A stretch of DNA of 64,000 nucleotides, taken from assembly GCF_009928425.1 (NCBI RefSeq), contig NZ_JAABNS010000001.1:2480001-2544000 (forward strand), in the 5' to 3' direction. Both the position numbers and the translations under genes were made by a program. Below the pieces are notes generated by a model. That model searched no databases. It was not told where the DNA came from and worked only from the letters and a program-made list of their open reading frames with translations. Below are positions 46,507 to 55,378 of the stretch, piece by piece. This stretch comes from Pseudarthrobacter sp. ATCC 49987. GTDB taxonomy: Bacteria > Actinomycetota > Actinomycetes > Actinomycetales > Micrococcaceae. How positions within the stretch are numbered: position 1 is the first letter of the stretch; each line of letters starts with the position of its first letter.

Positions 46507-47724
46507 TCACCAGACCGCGGCCCGACGGTTCTCCCGCAGGCTCATGGCAGCCGTGAAAATGGCAGCCGCAGCGGCCGATGCCGTCATGGCGTACGCCATC
46601 GCCGTGTAGCTGCCGAGCCAGGCGGCCAGCAGCGGACCTGCAGCCGGGGCGATGGCGGTGACGGCCGTCAGCGGGGCCGCGAAGACTCCCTGCAGGGTGC
46701 CGAGGTTCCGGGTGCCCCAGCGGTCGCCTACGATCGTGGCCTGCAGCAGGGTCTGGCACCCGCGGACCGCGCCGGCGAGCATTCCTGCCGCGATCAGCAG
46801 CGGGACCGGGCCGGGCAGGGCCGCCAGTGCCAGCACGGCGCAGGCTGCCGTTCCGGCGATGACCGGCAGCCTGGCGCGGTGCGGGATGGCGGCGAACAGC
46901 AGCCGCCCTCCGACCTGTCCGGCGCCGACGAGGCCGAGCCCGAGCGCGGCCGTGGCATAGCCGGCTCCCTTTTCCACGAGCAGGGGAATGATGTTCAGCG
47001 TAACGGTGTAGAGGCCGAGGCAGAGGAGGACCATGAGGGCCTGCAGGCCCAGGAATTCCGGGCTGCGCCGGACGGTCCGCGCCATTACCCGGTGATCGGT
47101 CGCGGCGGCGCCGGGGGTGGCAGGGGCCCAGCTCCGGTTGAGGTAGCGGGCGTGCAGCGGCACGGTGATGATTCCCATGGTCCCGGCGAGGATGATGAAG
47201 GCCCCTCTCCAGCCGACCGCGGATGTCAGGGCTGCGGTGACGGGGGCGAAGATAGCGGACGCGAACCCGGCGACGAGGGTCAGGATGGTCAGGGGCCGGA
47301 TGCGGGCGGGTCCGTACCAGCGGCTGATCACCGTGAAAGCCGGTTGGTACAGTACGGCGGCCTGCGCGGTGCCGGCGGCCAGCCAGGCCGCGAAGAACAC
47401 GGGCAGGTTCGGTGCCGTCGCCACCAGGACCAGGGCCAGCACTCCGACGAGGGATCCGCCGATCATGAGTCTGCGCGGCCCGGTCCTGTCAAGGATCCCG
47501 CCGACGAAGATGCCGGCCGCTGCGGAGACCAGCAGCCCGGCGGAAAAGGCCCCCGTCACGAGGGCCGGGTCCCAGCCGGTGTCCTCGCTGATGGGGCGGA
47601 CCGCCGTGATCAACGCGTAGTAGAGCACGCCCCACCCGGTGGTCTGGGTGATACACAGCGCGGCGAGGCCTCCGCGCGGTGCACCCTCCGCGACGAGGAT
47701 CCGGTTGGGGGCGGCCGCGGGCAC
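46507..47724 (-). CDS. MFS transporter within the ars operon, 405 aa
   Basis: Twelve hydrophobic helices with the MFS loop 2-3 motif (GGILDRTGPRRLM, residues about 75-87). It is not obviously ArsJ, whose partner glyceraldehyde-3-phosphate dehydrogenase gene is absent here. It starts with GTG two bases after the arsC-like stop; GGGGA lies inside the preceding gene. It is likely to export an arsenic compound or another substrate connected with arsenic stress; the substrate is unknown. Confidence 0.85.
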   Translation of the reverse strand: MPAAAPNRILVAEGAPRGGLAALCITQTTGWGVLYYALITAVRPISEDTGWDPALVTGAFSAGLLVSAAAGIFVGGILDRTGPRRLMIGGSLVGVLALVLVATAPNLPVFFAAWLAAGTAQAAVLYQPAFTVISRWYGPARIRPLTILTLVAGFASAIFAPVTAALTSAVGWRGAFIILAGTMGIITVPLHARYLNRSWAPATPGAAATDHRVMARTVRRSPEFLGLQALMVLLCLGLYTVTLNIIPLLVEKGAGYATAALGLGLVGAGQVGGRLLFAAIPHRARLPVIAGTAACAVLALAALPGPVPLLIAAGMLAGAVRGCQTLLQATIVGDRWGTRNLGTLQGVFAAPLTAVTAIAPAAGPLLAAWLGSYTAMAYAMTASAAAAAIFTAAMSLRENRRAAVW

Positions 47725-47726
47725 GG

Positions 47727-48149
47727 TCAGTCCCCGGCGAGCTCCGCATACAGCTTCTGGACCCGGGCCTTGATGTCGTCCCGGACCAGGCGCATGCGCT
47801 CCATGCCTCCGATGCCGCGTTCGGAGGGCTCGTCCGTGTCCCAGACCTCGAGCCGTTTGCCCTCGGGGGCTTCGACTTTTGCCTCGTTGCCCAGGACGAT
47901 GACGGCGTCGACCGCGTTCAGTACGTCGTCGGTGACGGGTTTGGGGTGCTCGCCGGTGATGTCGATGCCGAGTTCTGCCAGCGCGTCCACGGACTGCGGG
48001 TTCAGCGACTTGCCGGGTTTGGTCCCCGCGGAGTAGACGGTGACGGCCCCGCCGGCGAGCTGGTTCATCAGTCCGGCGGCGAGCTGGGACTTCCCGCCGT
48101 TCTTGCTGCAGACGAACAGGACGCTGGGCTGCTTCGTGGTCTGGGTCAT
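47727..48149 (-). CDS. Low-molecular-weight phosphatase/ArsC-like protein with Lys in place of P-loop Arg, 140 aa
   Basis: The fold of low-molecular-weight tyrosine phosphatases and ArsC arsenate reductases, but the P-loop C-x5-R-S reads C-S-K-N-G-G-K-S, with Lys replacing Arg, and the MGCGD-x-CP cysteine loop of its two paralogues is missing ([11 protein letters not shown] instead). It is therefore a divergent member: it may reduce arsenate using mycothiol, or may be a regulator. It overlaps the upstream arsC by 4 nt. Confidence 0.8.
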   Translation of the reverse strand: MTQTTKQPSVLFVCSKNGGKSQLAAGLMNQLAGGAVTVYSAGTKPGKSLNPQSVDALAELGIDITGEHPKPVTDDVLNAVDAVIVLGNEAKVEAPEGKRLEVWDTDEPSERGIGGMERMRLVRDDIKARVQKLYAELAGD

Positions 48150-48823
48150 GTGTTTGATTCTTCCTTGTCTACGACGGTGTTGTTGAGCAGTGATGCTGCC
48201 AGTTCCTTGACCCGGTCGTGGATCTCATCGCGGATGATCCGCACGGCCTCAACGGGAAGCCCGGCCGGGTCTGCCAGCTCCCAGTCCTCGTAGCGTTTGC
48301 CGGGGTAGATCGGGCAGGAGTCGCCGCAGCCCATCGTGATCACCACGTCCGAGGCGCGCACGACGTCGTCGGTGAGGGGTTTGGGGTAGTCCCTGGTGAG
48401 GTCGAGGCCCATTTCGGACATCGCCGCGACGACGGCAGGGTCCAGTTCCGCGGCCGGCAGGGAGCCGGCGGACCGGACCCGGATCCTGCCCTTGGCCTCG
48501 ACATTCAGGAGTGCTGCGGCCATCTGGGACCGCCCGGCGTTCTGCACGCAGACGAACAGCACTTCGGGGACCTCAGAGGCGACGGCGCCCTTGGATTTGG
48601 CCAGCGCGGCGAGCCGGTCGCTGGCGAAGTGTTCGGTGGTGGACGGCAGGTACGTGCTGATCTTCGCGGTCCGGGCAAGGGCGGTGTAGGACTCGAAGAC
48701 GTAGCGTTCGACCGTCTCTGCGGCAAAAATGCCGGCAAACCGGTCTGCCAGCCGCGCGCTGATCCGCTGCAGGACTTCGGTGTTGTCCTGCAGGCCCAGG
48801 CCGTGTTCAGGGTGGTCAGTCAT
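48146..48823 (-). CDS. arsC: Arsenate reductase ArsC with N-terminal three-helix domain, 225 aa
   Basis: The C-terminal part (about 85-225) is a thioredoxin-linked or mycothiol-linked arsenate reductase: P-loop C-V-Q-N-A-G-R-S, then the redox cysteines in MGCGDSCP and the [11 protein letters not shown] segment. The N-terminal 80 residues ([13 protein letters not shown] ...) form a helical domain seen in many actinobacterial ArsC proteins and thought to aid dimerisation. It follows the flavoprotein gene after 45 nt. Converts arsenate to arsenite for export by Acr3. Confidence 0.92.
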   Translation of the reverse strand: MTDHPEHGLGLQDNTEVLQRISARLADRFAGIFAAETVERYVFESYTALARTAKISTYLPSTTEHFASDRLAALAKSKGAVASEVPEVLFVCVQNAGRSQMAAALLNVEAKGRIRVRSAGSLPAAELDPAVVAAMSEMGLDLTRDYPKPLTDDVVRASDVVITMGCGDSCPIYPGKRYEDWELADPAGLPVEAVRIIRDEIHDRVKELAASLLNNTVVDKEESNT

Positions 48824-48868
48824 GACAGCTCTCCAGTGTGGTCAGTGGACGAAAGCAGGGTGAGGAGG

Positions 48869-50254
48869 TCAGTTCCTGCCGGAGCGGCCGTGTGCCAGTC
48901 CGGTGGGGAACCCGACGAGGACGGGTTCGGGCGCTCCGCAGCAGCCGCCGGAAGTTTCTGCGACAAATCCCGCGGGTACGGCCGCGGGGACGTCGCAGCT
49001 GCTGCCGATGTCTGAGGAGCAGACGCCGGTCTCGGGGAGCTCGAGCTGGACCGCGTCGGCGGCTTCACGGTCACCGGCCAGGGCAGCCGCGACAGAGCGG
49101 ACCTGCTCGTAGCCGGTGGCGAGCAGGAAGGTCGGGGCCCGGCCGTAGGACTTCATGCCCACGATGTAGAAGTCCTGCTCCGGGTGGGCCAGCATCCTGG
49201 CGCCGTGCGGCTCGACGGTGCCGCAGGAGTGGAATTCGGGGTCGATCAGCGGACCAAGCTCACGGGGGGCTTCGACTCCCGGGTCCAGTTCCAGCCGGAG
49301 TTCCCGGAGGATGCCCAGATCGGGGCGGAAGCCGGTGGCCGGAACCACGACGTCGGCCTCGAGGGTGCGGCCGTCCGTGGAGGTCAGGGTGACGGCGCCG
49401 TCGGCCGTGGCGAGGGCGGCGATCCCGAATCCGGTGTGAAGTTCGACGGCGCCGGACTCGACGAGGCTGCGGAGCCGGCTGCCGAGCTGGCCGCGGGCGG
49501 CGAGCCCGTCGGCGTCGCCTCCCCCGTAGACCTTGGCGGCGGATGCGCCGCGGATGGCCCACACGATCTTCGTCCCGGGCACCTGGGCTGCGAGCTCGGA
49601 GAGGTTGAGCAGGGTGTTGGCGGCGGTGTGGCCCGCGCCGACCACGACGGCGGTGCGCGCGGCGAAGGCTTCGCGGTCGCGGCCCAGGACGTCCGGGAGG
49701 GGCGAGGAAATCCGGGCAGCCGAAACGGCTTCGCCGAGGGCGGGCAGTCCGGAGGTTCCGAGCGGGTTGCGGGTGGACCACGTGCCGGAGGCGTCGATGA
49801 CACCGGCGGCCTGGTAGTCGCGGACTTCTCCGTCGGCGTGTTCGACCCGGACCACAAACGGTGTGGTGTCGCGGTCCCGGCTGTGGGTCTTGTCCAGGCC
49901 CTGCCGGGTCACTGCCACGACGCGGGCGCCGGTGTGCAGGCGGGACGCGATGGCCGGGAGCGCGGCGAGCGGGGTGAGGTAGCCGTCGATGAGTTCGCCG
50001 CCGGTGGGCAGCGCCGTCGGCTCTGGTGATACCCAGCCGGTACCGGCGAGCAGGCGGACGGCGGCGGCGTCGGTGTTGTACCGCCACGGGGAAAACAACC
50101 GGATGTGGCGCCACTGCTCGATCGCGGCACCCGCCGTCGGGCCGGCCTCGAGAATGAGCGGCTCCAGGCCACGCTCGATCAGGTGCGCTGCGGCGGCGAG
50201 GCCGACCGGGCCGGCTCCAATGACAGCTACGGGAAGGGTTGTGGTGACAGCCAT
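48869..50254 (-). CDS. arsO: ArsO-like FAD/NAD(P)-binding oxidoreductase with Cys-rich C-terminal tail, 461 aa
   Basis: A flavin monooxygenase-type protein: FAD motif GAGPVGLAAAAH near the N-terminus and NADP motif GAGHTAANTLL in the middle, with an ATGFRPD segment. ArsO genes beside arsT (thioredoxin reductase) were described in Streptomyces ars clusters. The last 60 residues carry C-S-S-D-I-G-S-S-C and G-G-C-C-G, resembling soft-metal binding tails such as that of the ArsD encoded nearby. The ATG at 50254 has AGAGGA upstream; the longer frame is a shadow of trxB. Substrate unknown. Confidence 0.82.
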   Translation of the reverse strand: MAVTTTLPVAVIGAGPVGLAAAAHLIERGLEPLILEAGPTAGAAIEQWRHIRLFSPWRYNTDAAAVRLLAGTGWVSPEPTALPTGGELIDGYLTPLAALPAIASRLHTGARVVAVTRQGLDKTHSRDRDTTPFVVRVEHADGEVRDYQAAGVIDASGTWSTRNPLGTSGLPALGEAVSAARISSPLPDVLGRDREAFAARTAVVVGAGHTAANTLLNLSELAAQVPGTKIVWAIRGASAAKVYGGGDADGLAARGQLGSRLRSLVESGAVELHTGFGIAALATADGAVTLTSTDGRTLEADVVVPATGFRPDLGILRELRLELDPGVEAPRELGPLIDPEFHSCGTVEPHGARMLAHPEQDFYIVGMKSYGRAPTFLLATGYEQVRSVAAALAGDREAADAVQLELPETGVCSSDIGSSCDVPAAVPAGFVAETSGGCCGAPEPVLVGFPTGLAHGRSGRN

Positions 50255-50283
50255 GGTGTCCTCTGTTTCATCCGTGGTGGTGC

Positions 50284-51258
50284 TCAGGCGTGGGTGGGGT
50301 CTTCGACGAGCGCGGTGGCGATGCTGTCCGCGTCGTCCAGGGCGGCGAGGTAGCGTTCGGCGTCCAGGGCCGCGGCGCAGCCGGTGCCGGCGGCGGTGAT
50401 GGCCTGGCGGTAGCGGTGGTCTACGGCGTCCCCGCACGCGAAGACGCCGGAGAGGTTGGTGACCGTGGTGGGTGAATCGACCTTGATGTAACCCTCGGCA
50501 TCGAGCTCCACCTGGCCGTGCAGCAGTTCGGTGCGCGGGACATGGCCGATCGCGACGAAGATGCCGGTGGCACCCTGTTCGCGGGTTTCCCCGGTCCGGG
50601 TGTCAGTCAGGGTGACACCGGTGACCTTGGCGTCCCCGTGGATGGCGGTGACGGCGGAGTTCCACGCGAAGCTGATCTTGGGGTTGTCCTTGGCCCGCTG
50701 GGCCATGATGCGGGAGGCCCGTAGCTCGCCCTTGCGGACCACCACCGTGACGGACTTCCCGAACCGGGTCAGGAACGTCGCTTCCTCCATGGCCGAGTCT
50801 CCGCCGCCGACCACAATGATGTCCTGGTCGCGGAAGAAGAACCCGTCGCAGGTGGCGCACCAGGAGAGCCCGTGGCCGCTGAACTTCTTCTCCTCCGGCA
50901 GGCCGAGTTCCTTGTAGGCGGAGCCGGTGGCGAGGATGACGGCCACTGCCTCATGGGTCTCGCCGGCTCCGGTGACCACGCGCTTGAGGTGCCCGGCGAG
51001 CGTCACTTCGGTGACGTCGTCGAACACCACGCGCGCGCCGAATTTCTCGGCCTGCTGCTGGAGGCCGTCCATCAGCTCGGGGCCCTGGACGCCGGCGGGG
51101 AAGCCTGGGAAGTTTTCCACCTCGGTGGTGTTCATCAAGGCGCCTCCCGCGGTGACGGCCCCGGCGATGACGAGCGGCTTGAGCCCGGCGCGGGCGGCGT
51201 AGATCGCCGCGGTGTAGCCGGCAGGGCCGGACCCGATGATGATCAGCTGTTCAGTCAT
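50284..51258 (-). CDS. trxB: Thioredoxin reductase (ArsT-like), 324 aa
   Basis: An FAD/NADPH enzyme that supplies reducing power; FAD motif [14 protein letters not shown] (9-22), redox pair C134-A-T-C137, NADP motif [10 protein letters not shown], and a C-terminal FAD contact [10 protein letters not shown]. It sits between arsC and arsO in the ars operon (10 and 29 nt gaps), so it probably keeps the arsenate reductases supplied with electrons through a thioredoxin, as ArsT does in Streptomyces. Confidence 0.95.
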   Translation of the reverse strand: MTEQLIIIGSGPAGYTAAIYAARAGLKPLVIAGAVTAGGALMNTTEVENFPGFPAGVQGPELMDGLQQQAEKFGARVVFDDVTEVTLAGHLKRVVTGAGETHEAVAVILATGSAYKELGLPEEKKFSGHGLSWCATCDGFFFRDQDIIVVGGGDSAMEEATFLTRFGKSVTVVVRKGELRASRIMAQRAKDNPKISFAWNSAVTAIHGDAKVTGVTLTDTRTGETREQGATGIFVAIGHVPRTELLHGQVELDAEGYIKVDSPTTVTNLSGVFACGDAVDHRYRQAITAAGTGCAAALDAERYLAALDDADSIATALVEDPTHA

Positions 51259-51268
51259 TGTCGTGCTC

Positions 51269-51691
51269 CTACTTGGCGGCGGGGGTGAGGGATGCGATGA
51301 GGTCCTCGATGCGGGCCTTGATCTCGTCGCGGATCGGACGGACGGACTCGACCCCCTGGCCGGCCGGGTCCTCCAGTTCCCAGTCCTCGTAGCGCTTGCC
51401 GGGGAAGATCGGGCAGGTGTCGCCGCAGCCCATGGTGATCACGACGTCGGATTCCTTGACGGCTTCGGTGGTGAGGACCTTCGGGATCTCGGCGGACATG
51501 TCGATGCCGAGTTCTGCCATGGCCTCGACGGCGGCCGGGTTGACCTTGTCGGCGGGCTGGGAGCCGGCGGAGCGGACCTCGATGGCGCCGTCGGACAGCG
51601 TGGTGAGGAAGGCTGCGGCCATCTGGGAGCGTCCGGCGTTGTGGACGCAGACAAACAGGACGGAGGGCTTCTTGGCGGTTTCGGTGCTCAC
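51269..51691 (-). CDS. arsC: Arsenate reductase ArsC, 140 aa
   Basis: A complete thioredoxin-type ArsC: P-loop C-V-H-N-A-G-R-S (residues about 16-23), the second and third redox cysteines in MGCGDTCP, and [11 protein letters not shown]. The start is a GTG with AGGAG six bases upstream; the frame extending further is a shadow of acr3. It lies 28 nt after acr3 and 10 nt before trxB, typical for an arsenate-to-arsenite reduction and export operon. Confidence 0.95.
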   Translation of the reverse strand: MSTETAKKPSVLFVCVHNAGRSQMAAAFLTTLSDGAIEVRSAGSQPADKVNPAAVEAMAELGIDMSAEIPKVLTTEAVKESDVVITMGCGDTCPIFPGKRYEDWELEDPAGQGVESVRPIRDEIKARIEDLIASLTPAAK

Positions 51692-51719
51692 GGGTTTCTC
51701 CTGAAGTTTCTGGGGGGGG

Positions 51720-52817
51720 TTAGACGGAAAGGGCGCTGGACGTGAAGAAGCGTGTGCGGGCCCAAAGTGCCACGTACACCAGTGCAACAAGCACGGGGAC
51801 CTCGATCAAGGGCCCGACGACGCCGGCGAGGGCTTGGCCGGACGTGACACCGAAAGTGCCGATTGCCACCGCGATGGCGAGTTCAAAGTTGTTGCCCGCG
51901 GCGGTGAACGCCAGGGTGGTGGTCTTGGCGTAGCCGAGGTCCAGCCACTTGCCGATCAGCATGCCGGCGCCGAAGACCACCAGGAAGTAGACCAGCAGCG
52001 GCAGGGCGATGCGGATGACGTCCAACGGACGGGAGGTGATGGTGCCGCCCTGCAGGGCGAAAAGCAGGGTGATCGTGAAGAGGAGGCCGTACAGCGCCCA
52101 CGGGCCGAGCTTCGGCAGGAACGTTCCTTCGTACCAGTCGCGGCCCTTGGCCTTTTCGCCGATCGTGCGGGTGAGAAATCCGGCCAGCAGCGGGATTCCC
52201 AGGAAAACCAGGACGGAAGCGGTGATGGCCCAGAAGGAGAAGTCGGCACTGGTGGTCGGCAGGCCCAACCATCCCGGCAGCAGCTGCAGGTAAAACCAGC
52301 CGAGCGCGCCGAACGCGATGACCTGGAAGACGGAATTGATGGCAACCAGCACGGCGGCAGCTTCCCGGTCCCCACAGGCGAGGTCGTTCCAGATCATCAC
52401 CATGGCGATGCAGCGGGCCAGGCCCACGATGATCAGGCCGGTCCGGTACTCGGGCAGGTCCGGGATGAAGATCCAGGCCAGGGCGAACATGAACGCCGGG
52501 GCCAGCACCCAGTTCAGGACCAGCGAGGTGACCATCAGCTTGCGGTCCCCGACGACGCGGTGCGCCTGGTCGTAGCGGACCTTGGCCAGCACGGGGTACA
52601 TCATCACCAGCAGCCCGATGGCTATTGGCAGCGAGACTTCGCCGATCTTGACCGACTCGAGGGCAGTGTTCAGGCCCGGGATGAAGCTGCCCAGGAGCAG
52701 CCCCAGGACCATAGCTGCGATGATCCACACGGGCAGGAAACGGTCCAGGGTGGAGAGTTTGCCGACAACGGCAACCTCGCCTTCAAGGGCGGGCGACGGG
52801 TCAGTCTGGATGCTCAC
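51720..52817 (-). CDS. acr3: Arsenite efflux permease Acr3, 365 aa
   Basis: A ten-helix arsenite exporter of the ACR3/BASS family. Key residues are present: Cys136 in the TM4 segment GLARCIAMV and Glu312 in TM9 (GNNFELAIAVA), both needed for transport in characterised Acr3 proteins. The GTG at 52817 is chosen because AGGAG lies five bases upstream. It leads the nine-gene minus operon and is divergent from arsR. The ArsA ATPase encoded at 53607-55370 might power it, as occurs in other Acr3 systems. Confidence 0.96.
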   Translation of the reverse strand: MSIQTDPSPALEGEVAVVGKLSTLDRFLPVWIIAAMVLGLLLGSFIPGLNTALESVKIGEVSLPIAIGLLVMMYPVLAKVRYDQAHRVVGDRKLMVTSLVLNWVLAPAFMFALAWIFIPDLPEYRTGLIIVGLARCIAMVMIWNDLACGDREAAAVLVAINSVFQVIAFGALGWFYLQLLPGWLGLPTTSADFSFWAITASVLVFLGIPLLAGFLTRTIGEKAKGRDWYEGTFLPKLGPWALYGLLFTITLLFALQGGTITSRPLDVIRIALPLLVYFLVVFGAGMLIGKWLDLGYAKTTTLAFTAAGNNFELAIAVAIGTFGVTSGQALAGVVGPLIEVPVLVALVYVALWARTRFFTSSALSV

Positions 52818-52841
52818 GGGACTCCTGTGCTGCTCAGCTTT

Positions 52842-52907
52842 AGATTGATGCTTGTCGATATGAAGTATTCCCAACTATATCGATGAATGTCAATCTGTGT
52901 GCATAAT
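52842..52907. promoter_or_regulatory. ArsR operator and promoter region between acr3 and arsR
   Basis: A long imperfect inverted repeat of two 20-bp arms, 52842-52861 and 52877-52896, each of the form AGATTGA-N7-CGATAT in opposite orientation. CATAAT at 52902-52907 lies six bases before the arsR ATG and acts as -10 for a probable leaderless arsR mRNA. The operator overlaps the region expected for the arsR -35. Confidence 0.75.
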
Positions 52908-52913
52908 AGACAC

Positions 52914-53264
52914 ATGAATTCTCTGCAAACTGTTGAGCCGGCCCTCGACGCGGCCTGCTGTGCACCGTCCGCGCGGCCGATCCTCAGCGCGGAGGATGCC
53001 CGTCAAAAGGCCCTCGTCTTCAAGGCCCTGGCTGATCCGACCCGGCTGCGTCTGCTCTCCATGGTCAAGGCCGAAGCGTCCGGTGAATCCTGCGTCTGCG
53101 ACCTCACCGAGCCGCTGGACCTGGGCCAACCCACCGTCTCCCATCACTTGAAGATCCTGGTCGACGCCGGCCTGCTGCACCGTGAAAAACGCGGCACGTG
53201 GGCCTACTACTCCCTCGTCCCTGGCGCCCTGGAGCAGACGGCCGGCCTCCTGGCCACCTTGTAA
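52914..53264 (+). CDS. arsR: ArsR/SmtB-family arsenic-responsive repressor, 116 aa
   Basis: A winged-helix repressor. The CVC motif (C60, C62) in the helix at SGESCVCDL is the classical As(III) site, and the recognition helix is LGQPTVSHHLKIL. A further vicinal pair C15-C16 near the N-terminus may supply a third ligand, as seen in some actinobacterial ArsR proteins. The ATG at 52914 follows CATAAT by six bases; a longer frame with start at 52887 would run into the operator. It should repress both its own promoter and acr3, and possibly arsD-arsA. Confidence 0.95.
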   Translation: MNSLQTVEPALDAACCAPSARPILSAEDARQKALVFKALADPTRLRLLSMVKAEASGESCVCDLTEPLDLGQPTVSHHLKILVDAGLLHREKRGTWAYYSLVPGALEQTAGLLATL

Positions 53265-53316
53265 GCCACAGTTCGGCGCCCGGCGTCACGACTGGACCGC
53301 ACCCAAGGAGAACATC

Positions 53317-53547
53317 ATGACCGAGGCCCCCACCACAGAAGACCTGCTGCGCGCGATGCTGGACAACGTCAGGACGGCAACCGCCAACACGCGCCAGGCG
53401 ATGGACGCCCCGGGCGACGAGAACTGGGTGCAGGACGGCGAGTCCGATGCCGAATACCTGCGGGCCATCCAACGGGACACGATCCTCAGGCTGGACGCGA
53501 CCGTCCGGGACATCGAAGCACTGTTGGCTCAGCGACTGGACGGCTAG
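53317..53547 (+). CDS. Small acidic protein of unknown function next to arsR, 76 aa
   Basis: An acidic helical protein without Cys, starting TEAPTTEDLLRAMLDNV. The ATG has AAGGAG six bases upstream, a strong sign of real translation. It follows arsR by 52 nt and ends before a strong terminator, so it is likely co-transcribed with arsR. I recognise no family. Confidence 0.7.
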   Translation: MTEAPTTEDLLRAMLDNVRTATANTRQAMDAPGDENWVQDGESDAEYLRAIQRDTILRLDATVRDIEALLAQRLDG

Positions 53548-53561
53548 CAAGCCAGACGCGT

Positions 53562-53600
53562 CCCAGCCCCCGCCGCACCACAGGTGCGGCGGGGGCTGGG
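53562..53600. terminator. Strong bidirectional hairpin between arsR-ORF76 and arsA
   Basis: Perfect 18-bp stem (53562-53579 with 53583-53600) and a 3-nt loop, placed between convergent genes and 7 nt after the arsA stop on the minus strand. Confidence 0.9.
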
Positions 53601-53606
53601 TCCCTG

Positions 53607-55370
53607 TCAGGCAGGCAGGGAACTGAGGGCAGTCAGGGCCGACAACTTCTCCTCGCCGATGGGTTCCTCGGGCAGCAACGGAATGAGGGCGACCCGGTCG
53701 GTCAGGGTGTGCACCTTCGTGATCTGTTCGATTTCGCTCGCGGCGCGGGCCCGCAGGAAAGGCGTCTGCGGGTGTGCTGCCGCGATCGAGTTGTTGATGA
53801 CCCAGGCCCACGGGTGGATTCCGGCCCGTTCCAAATCACTCTTCAGCTCTTGGGCTTCCAGTACCGGCGTTGTTTCGGCCAGCGTGACCAGGACAACCTT
53901 GGTCTGGGCCGGGTCCTGCAGCCGCATGAGGGGCGTCACGAAGCCCATGGTGTCGCCGACCTGGCGGGCGATCTCCCGGTGGTACGAACCGGTGGCGTCC
54001 AGAAGCAGCAAGGTGTGTCCGGTCGGTGCCGTGTCGATCACCACGAAGTGCCGGCGGGATTCCTGGACCACCTTGGAGAACTGCCGGAAGACAGCCACCT
54101 CGTCCGTGCACGGGGACATCAGGTCCTCGGCGAGGGCCGCGCGCCCGTCATCGTCCAGGCTCCTGCCCTTGGTCTCCATCACGTGATCGCGGTACTCCTG
54201 GATGGCTGCTTCCGGATCGATGCGCGAAACCGTGAGGCCCGGGATGGAGCCGTGGAGTGTTTCGGTGAGGTGGGCTGCGGGATCGGTCGTGGTGAGGTGG
54301 ACCGCATGCCCGCGTTTGGCCAGGGCGACTGCAACGGCGGCAGCGACGGTGGTCTTCCCGACCCCGCCCTTGCCCATGCACATCACGAGGCCGTGGCCGC
54401 CGAGCTCCACTTCGTTCACCAGGGCAGCCAGTGGGGCGTCCTCAATCTCGGCGACCAGCGCGGCATCATCAGGGATCTCGGCGCCGGAAGTGGGCGCGAA
54501 CAGGGATTCAAGCGCCGCAATGCCGACCATATTGCCCGGTTTCAGATCCAGGACATCACGGGGCAGACCGGCGACCGCCTCGGGAATGGCTGCGATGGCA
54601 GCGGCCTCCCGGGCCCGCAGTGCCTGCGCCAGCTCCTCGTCCCCTGCGGCTTCCGGCAGGACGCCGTTGACGACGACGTATCCTCCCCCGATCCCGATCT
54701 GGTTGAGTTCGAGGTACGTCCGCTCAATTTCGCTCAGTGACGATGTCTGCGCGCGGCTGACCAGGACAAGCCGGGTCCTCGCCGGGTCCGTGAGGGCCTG
54801 GACCGCTTGGGCGTACACCTGCTTGTGCTTGTCGAGTCCCGACAGGGGGCCAAGGCAGGACGGGTCCCCTTTGCCTGCCGCCAGGAAATCGGTCCAGGAG
54901 CCGGGCAGCTGCAGCAGCCGGATCGTGTGGCCGGTCGGCGCGGTATCGAAGACGATGTGGTCGTAGTCGCCGTAGGAGGTGTCGCCGGCGAGCAGGTTGG
55001 TGAACTCGTCGAAGGAGGCGATCTCGGTGGTGCAGGAGCCCGAGAGGCTCTCGGCGATGCCGGCCAGTTCAGTCTCGGGCAGGAGCCCGCGGACAGGTGC
55101 GATGATCCGCTCCCGGTAGGCCTCGGCGGCCTGCTCCGGGTCAATTTCCAGCGCCAATAAGCCCGGTACATCCTGGATGGGAGTGACAGTGTTCCCGATG
55201 GTCACGCCGAAGACCTGCCCCACATTGGATGCGGGGTCGGTGCTGACCAGCAAAACCTTTTGACCGGACTTGGCAAGGGTGAGCGCTGTTGCACACGCTA
55301 CCGAGGTCTTGCCCACACCGCCTTTGCCGGTAAAGAACAGGAAACGGGGCGCGTTCTCGAGAAACTTCAC
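53607..55370 (-). CDS. arsA: Arsenical pump-driving ATPase ArsA, 587 aa
   Basis: A duplicated P-loop ATPase with two halves: P-loops GKGGVGKT at about 15-22 and 333-340, and DTAPTGHT signature in each half. The three metalloid-binding cysteines known from E. coli ArsA are conserved at C113, C172 and C421. ArsA takes As(III) from ArsD and uses ATP to drive the arsenite permease. It starts with GTG 8 nt after the arsD stop, and no arsB is next to it, so the partner is probably Acr3 encoded 1 kb away. Confidence 0.96.
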   Translation of the reverse strand: MKFLENAPRFLFFTGKGGVGKTSVACATALTLAKSGQKVLLVSTDPASNVGQVFGVTIGNTVTPIQDVPGLLALEIDPEQAAEAYRERIIAPVRGLLPETELAGIAESLSGSCTTEIASFDEFTNLLAGDTSYGDYDHIVFDTAPTGHTIRLLQLPGSWTDFLAAGKGDPSCLGPLSGLDKHKQVYAQAVQALTDPARTRLVLVSRAQTSSLSEIERTYLELNQIGIGGGYVVVNGVLPEAAGDEELAQALRAREAAAIAAIPEAVAGLPRDVLDLKPGNMVGIAALESLFAPTSGAEIPDDAALVAEIEDAPLAALVNEVELGGHGLVMCMGKGGVGKTTVAAAVAVALAKRGHAVHLTTTDPAAHLTETLHGSIPGLTVSRIDPEAAIQEYRDHVMETKGRSLDDDGRAALAEDLMSPCTDEVAVFRQFSKVVQESRRHFVVIDTAPTGHTLLLLDATGSYHREIARQVGDTMGFVTPLMRLQDPAQTKVVLVTLAETTPVLEAQELKSDLERAGIHPWAWVINNSIAAAHPQTPFLRARAASEIEQITKVHTLTDRVALIPLLPEEPIGEEKLSALTALSSLPA

Positions 55371-55378
55371 GCCGGGAC

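Noticed and set aside
46507..47724. Calling the MFS gene arsJ
   Set aside because: ArsJ works with a glyceraldehyde-3-phosphate dehydrogenase gene next to it, which is absent; sequence alone does not support the name.
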